From contig JAOANR010000012.1 in NCBI GenBank assembly GCA_030278955.1, positions 23,367,977 to 23,431,976 of the forward strand: a DNA stretch of 64,000 nucleotides, read 5' to 3'. The notes below the pieces were generated by a model. The model worked only from the letters and a program-made list of their open reading frames with translations, did not search any database and was not told where the DNA came from. Of this stretch, positions 1-9,681 are shown piece by piece; the stretch's first letter is position 1, and each line of letters begins with the position of its first letter. A program made the translations under genes and the position numbers. The DNA is from Hygrophila difformis (Eukaryota > Streptophyta > Magnoliopsida > Lamiales > Acanthaceae).

Positions 1-958
1 ATTAAATCCCCTTACAAACTTGATAAATTAAAATTAGGGGTGAGTGCTCTGCAGGGTGCCCCCTAACGATTCACTTCGTGCCGTAATGGACGATGGTGAC
101 CCCGCGCCCTAAACTTGAAATGTGATATTGCCAAAACGGCGAAATATAGAGCCTACACTCTCGTGAATATCCGTATGGGTTTCCCGAGGCTCCGGAGTGG
201 TACTGGGTATGGCTGATACGGTTGCGGCCGCCGGGCTACCGGCTAAACTTGTTGACATCGCGATGCTATCGTGAAACTTTGAAATACCAAATCGGGGATG
301 TAATAGGGATTATGAATTAAATTAAATTAGACTAAATTATGTTGTTGTCCAATTAAATTATTTAAATGCTTTATTTAAATTATGGCTTTTATCTTAAACC
401 ATGCGATATGTGTTATTAAATAGAGCCCTGAGATAAATTATGCTATTGGATAATTGATTAGATGAAATTAAATATTATGTTATTATCATGCTTTTAGTAA
501 GTTATTCAATTAATGGCTTTTAAACCCTACGATCATGTATGTGTTAACTTACTCAGCAAATTTGCTGACCAAAACCGTTTTTATTCCTTTTCTTACAGAA
601 TATGTGGAATGAGCATGTGTGAGCACGAATCATGCATGGGATTTTGGGAACTTTGTTTTGCTTTTAAATTCGTATTTTAGACTATATTCTGAACGGGCCT
701 GTTTAACCCGTGTTTTGGCCATGTCGGCCCTATTTAAATTTTCCGCTGCAATACTATACTAAAACAATTATTTCCGCTGCGCTATACTATTATTATTTTC
801 CAATTATATTGTATGGGCTATCTTGGATGATTTAAATACTTTTAAATACTGCAATACCTAGCCTTGCATCTCTTTAGTAAGCTCGGAGGAACCGTGTCTT
901 ACTAGGGAGATGTGGCGGTGACATCCCGACCTGGGTGACCAAAAACCGGGGTGTTACA
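1..958 (+). mobile_element. LTR-D fragment (right end of a TGTAACACCCC-family LTR)
   Basis: Read on the minus strand, this begins TGTAACACCCCGG at 958 and matches the LTR at 30642-30960 and 31316-31340, sharing the 'gtcgggatgtcaccgccaca' block, the 'cacgggttaaacaggcccgtt' block and the 'ttgctgagtaagttaacaca' block. Similarity fades toward position 1. The element continues past the left window edge. No primer site follows position 958, so this is a 3-prime LTR or a solo LTR end. It sits inside element A's LTR: sequence from 959 continues the A/B LTR (compare 36895 onward). Strand is inferred from the TATA box in the sister copy. No coding sequence is seen. Confidence 0.75.
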
Positions 959-1341
959 TAATTTGACCACACTAATTACATAATATTATCATGCATAATT
1001 TTATAAGGAAGTGTAAAATTAAGCTAACCCAAAATATAAGGTGGGTTTAGACAGAATGTGACACACAAAGATGAAATAGCCTAAGATGAGAGAAATTTGG
1101 CTAAAAAGACGACGGAAATAGCTGGGATTATCTGGACTGCAAACATCTGTTATCCAAGTTCCAACTATTCCAGGTGGAACGGTTTTAGACAGCAGAAAAC
1201 CTTGATTGACAGTAATCACTATCATCAAGATTCCTACTGTCTGTGAAATGAGAGAAAAACCTACATATTTTCTTACTGTAGTATTGTTCAAACAGTGTTG
1301 ATTGGCACTGTTTGATAATATTACAGCTCAAAATTCGGGTT
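959..1341 (-). mobile_element. Element A LTR, first piece
   Basis: This matches the B LTR copies at 36897-37281 and 49555-49935 and, inverted, element C's LTR around 52265-52640. It ends with 'aattcgggtt', after which the Copia element starts. The LTR resumes at 23579 behind the duplicated GGGTT. The left limit is the insertion of the LTR-D element ending at 958. The 90-residue open frame on the minus strand here has no recognisable domain. Confidence 0.8.
1337..1341. repeat. Target-site duplication GGGTT of the Copia element (partner 23579-23583)
   Basis: GGGTT directly precedes the 5-prime LTR and directly follows the 3-prime LTR. The uninterrupted B copies read 'attcgggtttgaaa', which is the expected empty site. 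Confidence 0.95.
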
Positions 1342-2367
1342 TGTTAGGTATTTGAGTTATGTTGTGAAGATGATCGTTGTTTGAAGGATGTGAGAACAAC
1401 CGAAGAACAACCAACTAAGTGCAGCAGAAAAGACAAAAATACAGATGAGCTGTAATGACCTAAGCCTCAGCCCAAAATCAGCCCAATGGGCCTAGGGATT
1501 CGAGCATATTCATATAAATAGGGTTATCCCTCATTTCTTGGAGGAGAAGAAAGCAAAATAGAGAGAGAATTTTGAGAGAAAAACTTTTGGAGAGTTGAGG
1601 GCTGCCATGGATATTCATGCTTGAAGGTTGAAGAAATTTGTGGAGTTTTTCCATCAAAATGAAGCCGTCGATTTGAGTGCATCTTTTGTTCATTTTGATT
1701 GGAGTATTTTGATCTTATTGCTCTCATATTTCATTGTTTGATTATCATACATTTGAGAGAATATTTTGAGAGAAAGAGCTGCTGCAAATGGAGGCATAAA
1801 TGGAGGAGAAAAGCTGCTGAGTTCATCTATCAAAATGGCTTGCTGATTGGGGTAATTTCTATATCATTTTTATAGGGTTCTTGAGTCATTTAAACTTACA
1901 TTTTCATACTTTGCTGAGTGATATCTTGAGTGAAAATGTTTGTGAGCTGAATCTGGTGTTTAGATTGTCTGAGCATATTGTTTAGTAGCTGCTCCAAGGG
2001 TAGACAGCTCGCTGCACTGAGCATTAGGATTGGGTTGTCCAGCGGATGTTGGAACAGCGGGGTCCAACAGTCTGTTCAGTCAAGAAGGGTGAGTTCTTGG
2101 GTGTTGCTGAGTCCTAGTGTGGTAAGGTGTTTGGAGTTGTAAACAGAGGGTATCTGTGAGCCTTTTGGAGTTAGTGAAATGCCTGGATTGGGATCCCCCG
2201 GATGTAGATCGGTTTGATCGAACCGGGTCAACAAATGCTCTGTTTTCCTCTGTTTCTGCATTTGTTTTCTGCCTTGTGATATATTTGTGATTGTTGATTG
2301 GTTGTCTGGATAACGCGTCAACAACGTATTCATATATTTTTCCTATCCTACCTACCGGGACCTGTCA
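1342..2367 (+). repeat. 5-prime LTR of the Copia element
   Basis: It starts TGTTAGGTATTTGAG and ends CCGGGACCTGTCA. It is nearly identical to 22566-23578 except for a 13-bp insertion near 1755-1770 and scattered substitutions. A TATA box lies about 170 bp in. The minus-strand open frames here are shadows conserved between the two LTRs. Confidence 0.95.
1513..1520 (+). promoter_or_regulatory. TATA box of the Copia 5-prime LTR
   Basis: TATAAATA followed by 'gggttatccctcatttc' is a plausible RNA polymerase II core promoter. The same octamer occurs in the 3-prime LTR at 22737-22744. Confidence 0.75.
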
Positions 2368-2369
2368 AT

Positions 2370-2381
2370 TGGTATCAGAGC
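2370..2381 (+). promoter_or_regulatory. Primer binding site, initiator tRNA-Met
   Basis: TGGTATCAGAGC lies two bases behind the LTR end. It is the standard complement of the 3-prime end of plant initiator tRNA-Met used by Copia elements. Confidence 0.95.
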
Positions 2382-2416
2382 GGGGGCTTTAAGGTTAACT
2401 GAGCTCGATCTTCAGG

Positions 2417-3650
2417 ATGAGTCGTGAAGGCTATTCTATCACAAGGCCGCCTTTGTTTGATGGATCAAACTACTGCTATTGGAAATCTAGGAGCATGGTC
2501 TCTTGGTCCAGAAGCATGGTCTGCTGTTGAGACGTTGTGGCAACAACCTGTTCGTGAAGTAAAGGAAAATGCTGCTGAAGGAGAAAAAGCTGTTGTCAAT
2601 ATTGTTCCTGCACAGATTGAGGAATATAGTGCTAAAGAGAAGTCTCAGTTACAGGGGAATACTACTGCACTTAATGCCATCTTCAGTGCCGTGGATGAAA
2701 CTCAATATAGGTTGATCTCGACGTGCACCACTGCCTATGATGCTTGGCATGCTCTGCAAATTGCTCATGAAGGTTCTGCTGATGTTCGAGCAACCAAGCT
2801 ACAACGGATTGAGTCAGCTTTTGACAGCATAAGGATGGAAGAGGATGAAACTATTTCGACCTACTTTTCTCGATTCAAGGATCTAGTGAATCAGGCACAT
2901 ATGCTTGGCTTGGTGTATGATAATGGAAAGTTGGTTAGAAAGATGCTCCGCACTGTTACAAAGAGATATAGTCCAAAAGTTTCAACTCTTGAGGAAATGG
3001 AAAAGGTGCACACCATGTCACTTGAAGCACTTGTTGGTACTTTGCAAACATATGAGATGAATCATCTTGAGGAACCTCCTACCTCAAAGAGTATTGCATT
3101 AAAGGTCGTTGGTGAATGTGCCTACGTTACTGAGGAAGAAAAGGCATATCTCTCCAGAAAGATAGCTAAGATGCTGCAAGAAAAGAGAGCTAATGAATTT
3201 GAAAAGAACAAGTATGATGGCAGTCAACAGAAAGTTGGAACAACCGGCAGACAACCCCAGAAAGGGAATTCTTCTCATGATGAGCAAAAGAAGACCAAGA
3301 AAGTTGTTATAAACGATCTGCCTGAAGGATTCAAAGATCTGAAGTGCTTTGACTGTGGAGGAGTTGGTCACAAGAAATCTGAATGCCCTACAGCAAAGAG
3401 GAGAGGTAAACAAGCTATGAAAGCAACACTCAGTGATGATGACGTTGTTGAAACATCTGATGAACAACCAAGTGATGCAGAGTCTGATGATGTTGATATT
3501 GCATTCACTGTACATTCTGATGGGAGCACATCATCTTCTGAAAAATCTGAACAAGCTCAAGAGGACACTATTGTTGAAGTTGATATGGAGTTTGATGAGC
3601 TTGCTGAAGCATTCGATGAGCTTAAGGAAAACTATAAGTGTGCTGTTGGT
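2417..3650 (+). pseudogene. gag: Copia gag, N-terminal part, frameshifted and split by Athila
   Basis: Gag forms the virus-like particle and binds element RNA. Translation plausibly starts at the ATG at 2417 (MSREGYSITRPPLFDG, typical of Copia gag). That frame stops near 2526, and the rest of the protein is read in another frame, so there is a frameshift between about 2490 and 2515. The long frame (from 2424 with a GTG) carries a UBN2/Retrotran_gag_2-type region, including the stretch FSRFKDLVNQAHMLG, and a CCHC knuckle CFDCGGVGHKKSEC near 3346-3390, followed by an acidic region. It runs into the Athila LTR at 3651; the last codons up to the stop at 3653 derive from Athila. The C-terminal part resumes at 21434. 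Confidence 0.9.
3646..3650. repeat. Target-site duplication TTGGT of the Athila element (partner 21434-21438)
   Basis: TTGGT ends the first gag piece and begins the second piece after the element. Removing the element plus one copy rejoins the gag reading frame across the site. Confidence 0.95.
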
Positions 3651-4929
3651 TGATGGGTGATTTTCACTACTCATATTTTACCACAAGCGGATGGTTGTCA
3701 TCAAGTAATAAAAACCGGTGAATACCGGGTCGAACCCAAGGGAATTCAGAATATTATTTCATTCTGGAGAAAGTTTAATTGTTCTTAAGTTCATTAATTA
3801 TATTTAATATATTTAAAAAGATTTTGATTAATTCTAATGGTGATTTAATTAAAAATAGTGGCATTAAATTTAAAATAAAACAAATTAAAATTATATTTAA
3901 TAAGAATATAAATGGGAGTTGCTTGTAATACTTTAAATACTGCCATCTTTATATAAAATAGAAATTGCATATTGATTTAGCATTTTCCAATGTCCAAAAA
4001 GATCAATTTCTTAGAATTAATTATTTTATAAAGATTAAAAATATTATAATCTGCTAATAATCAAATTATGCTTAAACAAATTTCATGGAAGTTGGTTAAA
4101 TTATCTAACATTCTGCAATCATTATTCTAGGCTTAAATTTGAGTCTTTCCCAAGCTTACAAATTTTCCTATAGCAATTAAAAGGCACTTTTCATTTCCCA
4201 AATCATTGTGCACATGCTAGAATCCATTTATAATGTAATTTATTCCCAATTCTGGTACTAAAATATTAATTCTACTTTTTATCTCTCGATTTAGCAAAGT
4301 AGAAATCACAGAATTGAAGTCTAACATTTAATTATGCAGAACAGTGTAAATAATTTAACAAGTATGGTAAAATAATAGCAAATCATGGTAAACTGGATTT
4401 AATTAATAATATTAAATTGCAGACAGATTAGAATTAATGCCAGATTACTAGAAATAGGAAATTAAATATGATCGATCAGTCAAGTTTTTAACAGATTTGA
4501 TGATTAGAATAGCAGAATTGTAATAACTCAAAACATCGATCAATTTAATAGCATCTAACATATAATTCTAATACAGATTTTCATATCATTGCAGATTACT
4601 CCAATTTGATCGATCAAAACAGATTTCACCAAATTATGAAATTTCATTCCCATCATTCAAGCAGAATGGCGCTCAACTAGAGTAAAACATAATCTGATAT
4701 TTTAATCATAATTCAAACAGATTAATCCAGATTACAGAATCAAACATCGACATATTATATTACTTCCATAAAAGATGAATTTGTACTTCAAAGTGATTCT
4801 GAACTCCCGTTCTAGAACACTTCTAACACGAACATTACAGAAATCCGTCTACAAATTAAGAACATGATAGCAGATTACATTTAGAGGCAAACTCAATTCA
4901 TTACAAAGCAAGAAAAAGAAAGGCAACAC

Positions 4930-5013
4930 CTAGAATAAGAAGAACACGCCCAGAACAGCGTTCTTGATGCATTCCTCCGGCATGGATTTGTGTTTCCGGC
5001 CTTCTTCTCCCAT
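4930..5013 (-). CDS. Possible 27-aa leader ORF in the Athila LTR
   Basis: This small ORF (MGEEGRKHK...VFFLF, then TAG) lies shortly downstream of the LTR motif array, where the 5-prime leader of the transcript would be. An identical frame exists in the other LTR (about 20640-20700). It may be an upstream ORF or a first exon. I recognise no homologue, and it could be chance. Confidence 0.3.
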   Translation of the reverse strand: MGEEGRKHKSMPEECIKNAVLGVFFLF

Positions 5014-5129
5014 TTGCAGATGATTTCAGAGTGTTTCTAATCGAAAATGTGTGTCTGGTTGTGAAGAATGAATAGAAAACGGTGTTTAAAACCGAGTTCG
5101 GGAAGTTAAGAAACTGCTCAACCGCGACT

Positions 5130-5460
5130 GTGGCGCAAAAAGTGGCGCTCGGAAGAGGTTTTCGGCGCCACCAAGGAGCTGCGGCGCATACGGAGATTTT
5201 CTGAATTTTTGGAAATGGCGCAAAAAATGGCGCAGAAGGGCACTTTTATGCGCCGCCAAGAAGGTGCGGTGCATTCTGACAATTTCCCAAATTTTACCCT
5301 GTGGCGCATAAAATGGCGCTTCGGAGCAGTTTTAGGCGCCACCAAGCTATTGTGGCGCATCCTGAAGCTTTTTCCATCCGAAATTTTCCAAAGTGTTGAA
5401 GTGGCGCATAAAATGGCGCTGGAGAGCATTTTTATGCGCCGCCATGCCTATGTGGCGCAT
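5130..5460 (-). repeat. GGCGC motif array, Athila 3-prime LTR (4 units)
   Basis: There are four units of about 85-95 bp. Each has two close forward motifs (for example TGGCGCATAAAATGGCGC), one inverted or palindromic motif (TTTTAGGCGCCACCAAG or TTTTATGCGCCGCC) and a final TGTGGCGCAT. It sits in the sense-upstream (U3-like) portion of the LTR. The same array type occurs upstream of ORF2 and ORF3. Confidence 0.85.
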
Positions 5461-5761
5461 TTTGAAGCCTTCCAGTGTTGAAAATTCCGAATTTTGCATC
5501 CTTTGACCTCCGAACATCTTCTTTCTTCCTTTTAATGCCTGAAACATCATTGCAATGTATTAGAATTGCCAAAGTCTTATTAAAAAGCATAAAACAAGGT
5601 AAATTGGGCTTGAATAAGCTCAATTTAACCGGTCTTATTACTATTTACACATTACATGAAATATACACTAAAAAGCAGTAAAATAGGGTCTCATGCATGC
5701 AATTTAGGTTCATTTTATCATAATTTAAGCTTATTTAAATGTGGTTTCACAGGGTGCATCA

Positions 5762-5777
5762 ACATCCTCACACTTAA
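5762..5777 (-). promoter_or_regulatory. Polypurine tract of the Athila element
   Basis: The sense strand reads AAGTGTGAGGATGT immediately before the 3-prime LTR. A short hairpin (attgctc...gagcaat, 5779-5799) lies next to it. This is the expected plus-strand primer site. Confidence 0.75.
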
Positions 5778-7148
5778 ATATTGCTCGTCCCTTGAGCAAT
5801 GAGATCAATTAGCACATCAACTTGCCAATCAAGATAATAAAGATAAAGTCCCTATAGTTCTGCCAAATCATTGATTTCAACAACAAAATGAGATATGAGG
5901 GTTCAAAGTTTAATGTACTAGAACTAGGCAAATTGATATGCATCAGCTATTAGAACCAGACATCCAAAGCACTTACATAGCACTTAATATGGGAAAGTGA
6001 ATAATGTAAATATGCTTTTCTATTCCAGTCTTTAAATATGCTCAATCTATGGCTAGGTTTCACTATATTCTAGACACTTTGGCTGAGTTGTAGACGGTTG
6101 AATCCAAAAGCTACTCGTGTCACCGAATATGTGCCAGTCATCCAGTCAAGAGTTTATGAATTTTTATTTGATCACCCTCTTTTCCTCTTTTTTTTTTTAA
6201 TCTTGCATTCTTTAATTTTTCGTTTCTTTTTCTTTTTGCAAGATAACTTGTGTTTTTTTTTTTTACAGGGTTCTCACTCTGACTTTATTTTAATTAAGCA
6301 TTTAAAAAGACTTGGAACGAGCATATTTGTTTATAAATAATGATAACTCTCCACATTTTAAATAACTACTCTAATTAATCAAATAGTTTTCTGCAAGGTA
6401 AATAGAATTGTCATCAATAGCCCAAACAACTTGCATAACAATTTGACAAAGTCTAGAACTTTAAACTAGGAAACCTAACACTCATTAAATTGTAAAATCG
6501 GATTAAAGCAGAACATTTAGACTTATTTGGATTTTCTCCAGATTGGCATTGATGTGATAATCTCTAAATAATAGCACCACTGGGAAAACACAATTTAAAT
6601 TTAAAATAACTAGTCATGCATGTACCATTTTATTTAAAACATAGCAAATAGTAAAATAAACTAAAATTAAATCAAGATCTTACCACATACTTCATGCAAA
6701 TTGATAACATATAACATGAAAAGATCACACCTGGAATATGTAGATCCTAGAAATTCTTTTACCGTATTGGATGTTCCCCTTTTGCTTGCTTCTCAGGGCA
6801 TATCCTGCTGCTTTATATATTTATATGGTATTTGCTCATACAAAAGATAATTGTTAGAACACATGGTAATTTATAGATTCAACAATTAAAATTCTATCCT
6901 TTATTTATTTAATTCAGATTTTTACTATTTTATTTTATAAGTTTCAGATTTTTGATTTTTAATAATTATTTTCATCCATTAAATAAACAAGGACAGATTT
7001 AATTAAAATATTAAATTCCGTAAATTTACCAAAAGTAAAATATCACAAATTCTAGCAATTATTACATAAATAAGCTAATTAAATAAGCAAAATAGTACCA
7101 AAATAATTCTAACTATTGCAAATTAAACCAAAAAGGGAGCAATCATAT
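5778..7148 (-). other. 3-prime untranslated region of the Athila element
   Basis: AT-rich sequence between the ORF3 stop and the 3-prime LTR, with homopurine runs on the sense strand (poly-T on + near 6180-6265). I see no conserved ORF; the 80-residue frame at 6098 is low-complexity. Confidence 0.7.
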
Positions 7149-8618
7149 CTAATCAAAAATCTGGATTTCTAAAGATCCATCCGAATCACCTACTTCATTT
7201 TCCCTAGGAACATCATCATTCCCTGTAGAGCTCGAACTAGTAGTAGGAGGAATATATCGATCACCTAGACTTTCAGACATGAAGAATTCAAGTCTACTAG
7301 AAAGTTGTGAAATTTGTGCTCGTGTACTATCCTCCTTCCTCTTCATCTCCTCTCTAAGCTGATGAATCTCATAGGTCATCCTATTGATTGCAACCTCTGC
7401 AGGTTCTACCTTAGTACCAGATGTACTAGGTCTATCAGGATGACAAGTGGGTGTCCCACGGGATGTAGTAGGGTAACCAAGCTCTGCACACTTTACTCCA
7501 GGCTTATTATAGAAATTCTTGAAAGAGATAGGAGGCTTTGGCTTCACATCATGAGCATAGGCCGTCATATTCACTCCAGCTCTCTCACAAAGTGTCCAGA
7601 TCAGTGCAGGAAATCCCAGCACAGTCCGTGCAGTGTCAGACGCCATTTTATCCAGCTCATATGCTATCATATCTCCAATGTCAATAGGTAGCCCGTTCTT
7701 CACACAATACACAAAATAAAGCTCCTCTGCATTCGGTTGTGAAGTGTGCGAAGTAGGAAATACCTTATGCTTGTAGAGCAGGTAGATTTGATAAAGCGGT
7801 GCAGCCATTAAAGTGGCAACAACATTCTCCTTCTTCTCTCCTATGTAGGCAACTTTCTTTTGAGTTTCGAACATCTCTTTCAAAATTCTTTTCTCCAATT
7901 CTGGTCCTCCTTCCTCTTCATGAATAGGGTCATGAAAGTGCTTCTTCTTCGTAGCTGGGCAAGAAACATCCACAGTACCATAAAGTTCATTGATTACTGC
8001 GGGACCATATGGCACAGGCACGCCCCTAATCCATGAAGTGTAGTGATCATACTGAGCATTGCACAAGAACTGTCTGGTAAGCTCCCAAGAATAAACTCCT
8101 TCCGGATGTGCAGCAATTTTCATCCATCCTCGACTCATGAGAGCATCATGAACCGAAAATCGCTCCATGTCAGCTTCAGTGAACCCTTTATCCGGAATAA
8201 TCCATCTTTCCACCATCTTCTGATAATAAGAATATGCAGTTTGATTGATGAAAATAGCCGGATTAAAAGTATCTCCTGTTAATTCTTCCAGAGGGGTAGT
8301 ATCATTCTTTCTATTGTGACTCTTCCTCTTGGTTTTAGAATCACGAGGAACTTCTGGTGAGATTTCCTCCGGGGATTCAGCGACATCTTCTTCTTGCTGT
8401 GGATCATCCTCCGTCGGTTGAGCAGAATTGAAAGAAGTATCGTAACCATTATATGAATCGGGAACCACCAGATTGTTCACAAATATGTCTTCAGCACCCA
8501 CAGCAGCCGGCTCCGGAATAGGTTCATTAATTTCTGGTGTCTGTGATGGGGCAGGCTCTGTGGCTTTCAATTTCTTTCCACCATTGTTTCTTGGGTTATT
8601 TTTTCTCTTTGATCTCAT
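7149..8618 (-). CDS. Accessory ORF3 of Athila, plant transposon-protein-like
   Basis: Intact 489-residue ORF starting ATG in a good context (gccaccATGa), with a basic N-terminus (MRSKRKNNPRNNGGKK). The central part, about residues 130-340, has motifs shared with ORF2 and with the A and B accessory proteins: PEGVYSWELTRQFLCNA, WIRGVPVPYGP, and FPALIWTLCERAGVNM. I take this as the family annotated as 'putative plant transposon protein'. A predicted coiled segment precedes a conserved FMSESLGDRYIPP near the C-terminus. No signal peptide or membrane segment is visible, so an envelope role is unlikely. Its own array and TATA-like box lie upstream. Biochemical function is unknown. Confidence 0.85.
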   Translation of the reverse strand: MRSKRKNNPRNNGGKKLKATEPAPSQTPEINEPIPEPAAVGAEDIFVNNLVVPDSYNGYDTSFNSAQPTEDDPQQEEDVAESPEEISPEVPRDSKTKRKSHNRKNDTTPLEELTGDTFNPAIFINQTAYSYYQKMVERWIIPDKGFTEADMERFSVHDALMSRGWMKIAAHPEGVYSWELTRQFLCNAQYDHYTSWIRGVPVPYGPAVINELYGTVDVSCPATKKKHFHDPIHEEEGGPELEKRILKEMFETQKKVAYIGEKKENVVATLMAAPLYQIYLLYKHKVFPTSHTSQPNAEELYFVYCVKNGLPIDIGDMIAYELDKMASDTARTVLGFPALIWTLCERAGVNMTAYAHDVKPKPPISFKNFYNKPGVKCAELGYPTTSRGTPTCHPDRPSTSGTKVEPAEVAINRMTYEIHQLREEMKRKEDSTRAQISQLSSRLEFFMSESLGDRYIPPTTSSSSTGNDDVPRENEVGDSDGSLEIQIFD

Positions 8619-8727
8619 GGTGGCAGAATTTAGGAAGAAAGGATTGAGATTGGAAAGCTAACTAAACTGGAAAAAGAGAAAAATTGACAGATTTGAGAAT
8701 GAGAGTAATGACCGATCGGTCATGCCT

Positions 8728-8736
8728 CTTTTAAAG
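8728..8736 (-). promoter_or_regulatory. TATA-like element upstream of ORF3
   Basis: The sense strand reads CTTTAAAAG about 110 bp before the ORF3 ATG and about 170 bp downstream of the motif array. A pyrimidine-rich leader follows (ctttttctctttttccag). This suggests an internal promoter for ORF3, which is an inference. Confidence 0.45.
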
Positions 8737-8906
8737 ATGGTGAAATCTTGATTTTGTTGAGATATGGCGGGATTGATTTAATCTAGATCCAAATATACAC
8801 TAAACATATGATTTGGAGTTAGTATAATGCTGTTTAGGATCCCGAAAATTGATTAGATATGATTTGAATATTTTGGATTCGCGAATTTTTGAATAATTTG
8901 CGTCGA

Positions 8907-9236
8907 TGGCGCAAAAAGTGGCGCAGAAGGTCACTTTTAGGCGCCACACAGCACAAATGGCGCATTTTGAAAATAATATAAATTTAAAAATAAGCCATGG
9001 CGCAAAAATTGGCGCAGGAAGGGAGTTTTATGCGCCACACTGCATGTGTGGCGCATCCTGAAGCAAACTTGGAAAAATTTTAATTCTGCGGCGCAAAAAG
9101 TGGCGCAGAAAGGCAGATTTAGGCGCCACCAAGCATGTATGGCGCATTGGAAAAACTTGGAAAAATTTCTAAGTTTTCTGGCGCATAAAATGGCGCTTCA
9201 GGGCGTTTTTAGGCGCCACCAAGCATATATGGCGCA
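8907..9236 (-). repeat. GGCGC motif array upstream of ORF3 (4 units)
   Basis: Four units with the same grammar as the LTR array: paired GGCGC motifs, an AGGCGCCAC or ATGCGCCAC motif, then TATGGCGCAT. Spacer sequence between motifs differs from the LTR, so only the motif pattern is conserved. Confidence 0.85.
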
Positions 9237-9681
9237 TTCTGTGCCAATTCGAGCAGAATGTGTTTTTTTCTAAGTTCTTCCCCAAGATGTCCAAAATCTC
9301 CATATCGCTCAACAATACCAATTTCACTCCATCTACACCTCAATCTAGTCCAAATAAACTTCATTGATCTTCTTACCAGTTCAAAACAACTCAATTTAGC
9401 ATGTTATTGGTAAGAGCTACTTTATTGAATTTAAAAGCAACTAAAAACCTTATAATCTAAATAAACACCATCTAATACTCCATAAAATCAAAAAGGGCAT
9501 GGATAATAGAAATATCATGTCTAAGATAGCAAAATAATAATAGAAAATAGAGTTAGGACAATTACAACCCAAATGAAAATAACTAAAATGTAGCAAAATA
9601 GCAATAGAGTCAAATACATAGGCCTATCAATACATGTCATCTATAACGATCACAAGCCTATCTATCGCTCATCTCTCTCAC
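9237..9681 (-). other. Spacer between accessory ORF2 and the ORF3 array
   Basis: This holds the 3-prime end of the ORF2 unit. It is AT-rich with no ORF or repeat I can support. Confidence 0.6.

Larger units (their letters stand above)
3651..5761 (-). repeat. 3-prime LTR of the Athila element
   Basis: 2111 bp, near-identical to 19336-21433. It is AT-rich for the first 1.4 kb. A GGCGC motif array lies at 5130-5460 (sense U3 side) and a 27-codon leader ORF at 4930-5013. A TATA-like TTTTAAAC lies about 40 bp sense-downstream of the array. Short open frames across the array are by-products of the repeats. Confidence 0.95.

Noticed and set aside
3099..3515. 138-aa minus-strand ORF opposite Copia gag, and similar minus-strand frames in the Copia LTRs
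   Set aside because: Shadows of the sense gag frame or LTR repeats, with no domain.
5118..5481. Short ORFs across the GGCGC array (103 and 90 aa), repeated at 20803-21222
   Set aside because: They are caused by the repeat units in several frames; the pattern that is conserved is DNA motif order, not a reading frame.
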